In this document: piece by piece, positions 61,319-64,000 of the stretch
Position numbering within the stretch: position 1 is the first letter of the stretch
How the letters are laid out: every line of letters starts with the position of its first letter
Assembly: GCF_025398335.1 (NCBI RefSeq)
Contig: NZ_JAODOO010000005.1
Location: forward strand, 216,779-280,778
Length of the DNA: 64,000 nucleotides
Direction: 5' to 3'
From: Clostridium sp. CX1
GTDB taxonomy: Bacteria > Bacillota > Clostridia > Clostridiales > Clostridiaceae
Position numbers and translations under genes: made by a program
The notes under the pieces: generated by a model
Seen by the model: only the letters and a program-made list of their open reading frames with translations
What the model was told of the DNA's origin: nothing
Database searches by the model: none

Positions 61319-61561
61319 CTAAGTGTTAATATCCCTAGAAGCTTTAATAAAACACTTTTTAGTGTCGTAATCTTTATTTAAGTCAATCTTAAAGTTACTT
61401 TTTTCTAACATGTTACATATTATATTAATGCTCTCATTTTCTACATCCTCTATAGAGATCGTAAGATTATCAGTATTATTAACTATAGCTATATAATCAT
61501 AAATACTACTATAATCAGCTAATTCTATTGTTCCAACTATATCCATACGGTATTCTGACAT
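61319..61561 (-). CDS. Uncharacterised 80-residue protein
   Basis: It starts MSEYRMDIVGTIELADYSSI and ends KCFIKASRDINT. A good ribosome site (AAGGGGAGA) sits seven bases before the ATG, and terminators flank it on both sides. It is acidic, with no membrane span, and has a predicted alternating strand-helix pattern (IICNMLEKSNFKIDL). I recognise no domain. It may be a small standalone regulator. Confidence 0.7.
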   Translation of the reverse strand: MSEYRMDIVGTIELADYSSIYDYIAIVNNTDNLTISIEDVENESINIICNMLEKSNFKIDLNKDYDTKKCFIKASRDINT

Positions 61562-61649
61562 AAAATCTCCCCTTATTGAATTAATACAAAGATACTACTA
61601 CATTATTTTCTCTTATATTTTATTAAAATATGCAAGATATTATTCCAAT

Positions 61650-61682
61650 AAAAACCCAATAGCAATTAGCTATTGGGTTTTT
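61650..61682 (-). terminator. Terminator of the EF-G paralogue
   Basis: AAAACCCAATAGC and GCTATTGGGTTTT (13-bp stem, 5-nt loop), followed by T-rich sequence on the minus strand; 4 nt after the stop codon. Confidence 0.92.
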
Positions 61683-61686
61683 AACC

Positions 61687-63780
61687 TTATACTTCCTCTT
61701 TAATTTTTAATTTCTTAGCCTCTTCTATTATTTTATTTACTTCAGTAGAAGGAACTTCCTCGTATCTTTCAAAATTCATTGTAAAGTTTCCTCTTGCTTG
61801 GGTCATAGACCTTAAATCAGTAGCATACTTAAACATTTCAGACTGTGGTACTTCAGCTATTATCATTTGTTTATCTCCATAAGGTTCCATACCTAAAACC
61901 CTACCTCTTTTCTTATTTATATCGCCAATTATATCTCCCATATAGTACTCCGGTACTGTTACCTCTACATGAACAATTGGTTCTAATAATATAGGCTGAG
62001 CTTCCATTAATCCCTTTTTATACGCTAAAGATGCAGCTATTTTAAAAGCCATTTCTGATGAATCTACAGGGTGATATGATCCATCATGAAGGGTTGCTTT
62101 TAATCTTATAACAGGGTATCCAGCTAATACTCCATGTTGTATACACTCTTTAAGTCCTTTCTCTACTGCTGGAATATACTGTCTAGGTACAACTCCTCCA
62201 ACAACCTGATCTACAAACTGAAGATCATCTTCTCCATCATTTCTAGGTTCAAATTTTATCTTTACATCCCCATACTGACCATGTCCACCAGATTGTTTTT
62301 TATGCTTACCTTGTATATCTGACACCTTTTTAATAGTCTCTCTATAAGGTACCTTCGGTGTTTGAAGTATAACATCCGCTCCAAATTTACTTTTTAACTT
62401 ACTTGCTATTACATCAAGATGAGTTTCTCCTAATCCTGAGACTATTGTTTCAGCATTTTCTACGTCTCTAGAAACCTTAAAGGTAGGATCTTCTTCTAAC
62501 AATTTGTTTAATCCATTAGATATTTTATCTTCATCATTCTTAGACTTTGGCAACACAGCCATAGATATTACTGGATTAGGAAAATCTATTTTTTCAAAAA
62601 TTACTGGATTTGATACATCACATAGTGTATCTCCTGTAGTGGTAAATTGAAGTTTAGCAACTGCTCCTATATCGCCGGCAATAATTTCAGCTGTAGGAAT
62701 CTGCTGTTTTCCTCTTAAGAAATACATAGTTCCTATTTTTTCATTCTTGTCTTTGTTTGCATTATAAACAGATGAATCTGACTTAATCTTTCCTGTTACA
62801 ACCTTGAACATTGATAGTTTTCCTACAAAAGGATCCGCTATCGTTTTAAATACAAAAGCAGAGAAAGGTAGCTTTTCATCAATTTTAATATTTGTTTCTA
62901 AATCGCCTTTTAAGTCTTTAGCTTTAAGTAATTCTGAATCTTCAGGTGATGGAAAACACTCGATTATGTCTTCAAGTAATGTTTCAATTCCAACGCCATT
63001 TAATGCTGAGCCACACATAACAGGCGTTATTTCGCCTCTAGCACACCCATTTATCAATCCATTATATATCTCTTCATCAGTTAATGTACCGTCACTGAAA
63101 TATTTATCTAGTAAAGCTTCATCTGTTTCAGCTACAGCCTCAATAATCATATTTTTACATTCATCAACTTTATCTATAAGCTCTTCTGGTATATCTGCTT
63201 CCTTCATACTGTTGCTTTTAGCATCAAAAATTCTAGCTTTTCTTGAAATTACATTTATAACACCTTTAAAATTTTCTTCAGTCCCTATAGGATATTGTAC
63301 TGGAACTACTGATATACCAAAGCTATCTTTTAATCCTGTCAAAACCTTGTCAAAGCTGGAATTTTCTCTGTCTAATTTGTTAATGTAGAGTGATCTTGGT
63401 AGTTTATATTTATTTACGTATTCCCAGGACTTTTCTGTCCCTACTTGTATACCAGATACTCCAGAAACAACTATCATTGCTATATCCGAAGCTCTTAAAC
63501 CTTCAAAAACCTCTCCAACAAAATCAAAATATCCAGGCATATCAACTAAATTTATTTTAACATTTTCCCATTCACATGGAGTTATAGCAGTTGATATAGA
63601 TATTCTTCTTCTCTTTTCCTCAGAATCATAATCACTAACTGTGTTTCCTTCTTCGACTTTTCCAAACCTATCTGTAGTTTTGGTATAATAAAGTATTGCT
63701 TCTGCTAAAGTGGTTTTACCTGAACCGCTATGTCCAATTATACCTACATTCCTTAGATTTTTAGTTGTGTAGTTTTTCAT
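61687..63780 (-). CDS. EF-G-like translational GTPase paralogue, atypical G domain
   Basis: The protein is 697 residues from the ATG at 63780, eight bases after GGGGG; a TTG two codons earlier overlaps that site. All five EF-G domains are recognisable (SGLGETHLDVIASKL, SGGHGQYGDVKIKF, MFKYATDLRSMTQARG). The G domain departs from EF-G: GHSGSGKT (16-23) replaces AHIDAGKT, and DMPGY (80-84) replaces DTPGH, so the catalytic His is Tyr84. NKLD is kept. Switch I also differs (SEEKRRRISIS in place of QERGITI). It is a standalone gene with its own terminator; its function is unknown. Confidence 0.92.
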   Translation of the reverse strand: MKNYTTKNLRNVGIIGHSGSGKTTLAEAILYYTKTTDRFGKVEEGNTVSDYDSEEKRRRISISTAITPCEWENVKINLVDMPGYFDFVGEVFEGLRASDIAMIVVSGVSGIQVGTEKSWEYVNKYKLPRSLYINKLDRENSSFDKVLTGLKDSFGISVVPVQYPIGTEENFKGVINVISRKARIFDAKSNSMKEADIPEELIDKVDECKNMIIEAVAETDEALLDKYFSDGTLTDEEIYNGLINGCARGEITPVMCGSALNGVGIETLLEDIIECFPSPEDSELLKAKDLKGDLETNIKIDEKLPFSAFVFKTIADPFVGKLSMFKVVTGKIKSDSSVYNANKDKNEKIGTMYFLRGKQQIPTAEIIAGDIGAVAKLQFTTTGDTLCDVSNPVIFEKIDFPNPVISMAVLPKSKNDEDKISNGLNKLLEEDPTFKVSRDVENAETIVSGLGETHLDVIASKLKSKFGADVILQTPKVPYRETIKKVSDIQGKHKKQSGGHGQYGDVKIKFEPRNDGEDDLQFVDQVVGGVVPRQYIPAVEKGLKECIQHGVLAGYPVIRLKATLHDGSYHPVDSSEMAFKIAASLAYKKGLMEAQPILLEPIVHVEVTVPEYYMGDIIGDINKKRGRVLGMEPYGDKQMIIAEVPQSEMFKYATDLRSMTQARGNFTMNFERYEEVPSTEVNKIIEEAKKLKIKEEV

Positions 63781-63964
63781 AAGCAATTCCCCCTTACTTT
63801 TAGGCTTAATTATATAGTTCTACTTTAATTTAAAAATTCCTTTCAGAATTAAATAAATTTTCAAAATAGTTCGATTATATATTTACCACTTATTCCATAT
63901 TTTATGCTCGTAATAATAGAAATTATTAAAAATTTTTTCTACAGAGTTTTTGCATAATAAAAAA
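63781..63964. other. Region upstream of the EF-G paralogue
   Basis: AT-rich with no open frame. A TATAAT on the minus strand (near 63810-63815) could be a -10 for the EF-G paralogue, but the -35 is poor. Nothing else is seen. Confidence 0.3.
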
Positions 63965-63989
63965 ACACTAACTATAAAATAGTTAGTGT
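63965..63989 (-). terminator. Terminator of a gene beyond the right edge
   Basis: ACACTAACTA and TAGTTAGTGT (10-bp stem, 5-nt loop), followed by seven Ts on the minus strand. It indicates another minus-strand gene ending just outside the window. Confidence 0.88.
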
Positions 63990-64000
63990 CTATATACTAA

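Noticed and set aside
62804..63388. 194-codon plus-strand open frame inside the EF-G paralogue
   Set aside because: Shadow frame of a clear gene; serine-rich composition typical of antisense reading and no start signals.

Overview
The window comes from a low-GC, spore-forming clostridium. AT-rich DNA, strong GGAGG ribosome-binding sites, frequent TTG/GTG starts, cwlD, sigH (spo0H) and the ctsR-mcsA-mcsB-clpC operon all point to Clostridium. The complete coenzyme-B12 glutamate mutase/methylaspartase operon is the route known from the C. tetanomorphum / C. cochlearium / C. tetani group, so a member of that group is the most likely source (inference; no database was searched). Every gene but one is on the minus strand, so the window reads biologically from right to left. 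I see no insertion sequence, prophage, CRISPR array, toxin-antitoxin pair or defence island.

Layout from right to left. 63.8-61.3 kb holds an atypical EF-G paralogue and an unknown 80-residue protein. 61.1-54.9 kb holds the CtsR heat-shock operon (ctsR, mcsA, mcsB, clpC) followed by radA and disA. Next come one plus-strand gene of unknown function (53.4 kb), a CarD-type regulator, a YacL-like PIN/TRAM protein, ispD, cysS, mrnC, thyX, rlmB, the Rae1-like nuclease and sigH. At 45.8 kb a tRNA-Gly(CCC)-tRNA-Thr(GGT) pair, with its own promoter, leads into tuf copy 2, rpmG, secE, nusG, rplK, rplA, the L10 leader, rplJ and rplL. rpoB, rpoC, an L7Ae-type protein, rpsL, rpsG, fusA and tuf copy 1 follow.

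A strong promoter and a roughly 200-nt structured leader at 28.2 kb then start the S10-spc-alpha supercluster (rpsJ to rplQ, including secY, adk, map, a KOW protein, infA and rpmJ). After a terminator come the ECF transporter core (ecfA1, ecfA2, ecfT) and truA. A separate promoter and leader drive rplM-rpsI, and cwlD follows. The left 7 kb is the glutamate fermentation operon: a GntR regulator, glmS, glmL, glmE, mal and a two-subunit class I fumarase-like enzyme. By context that last enzyme is probably mesaconate hydratase, giving glutamate -> 3-methylaspartate -> mesaconate -> citramalate.

Most of the window is conserved housekeeping DNA, so the interesting signals are in regulation and single residues. 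They are: a closed multi-helix leader before rpsJ; a nusG gene whose only Shine-Dalgarno lies 33 nt upstream across a weak hairpin; a hairpin element in the long rpmJ-rpsM gap; a GntR gene whose only ATG falls at about +6 of the predicted transcript; RpoB carrying Asn at the rifampicin-resistance His position; and an EF-G paralogue with Tyr in place of the catalytic His. Start sites were chosen from Shine-Dalgarno spacing, and several differ from the longest open frame.
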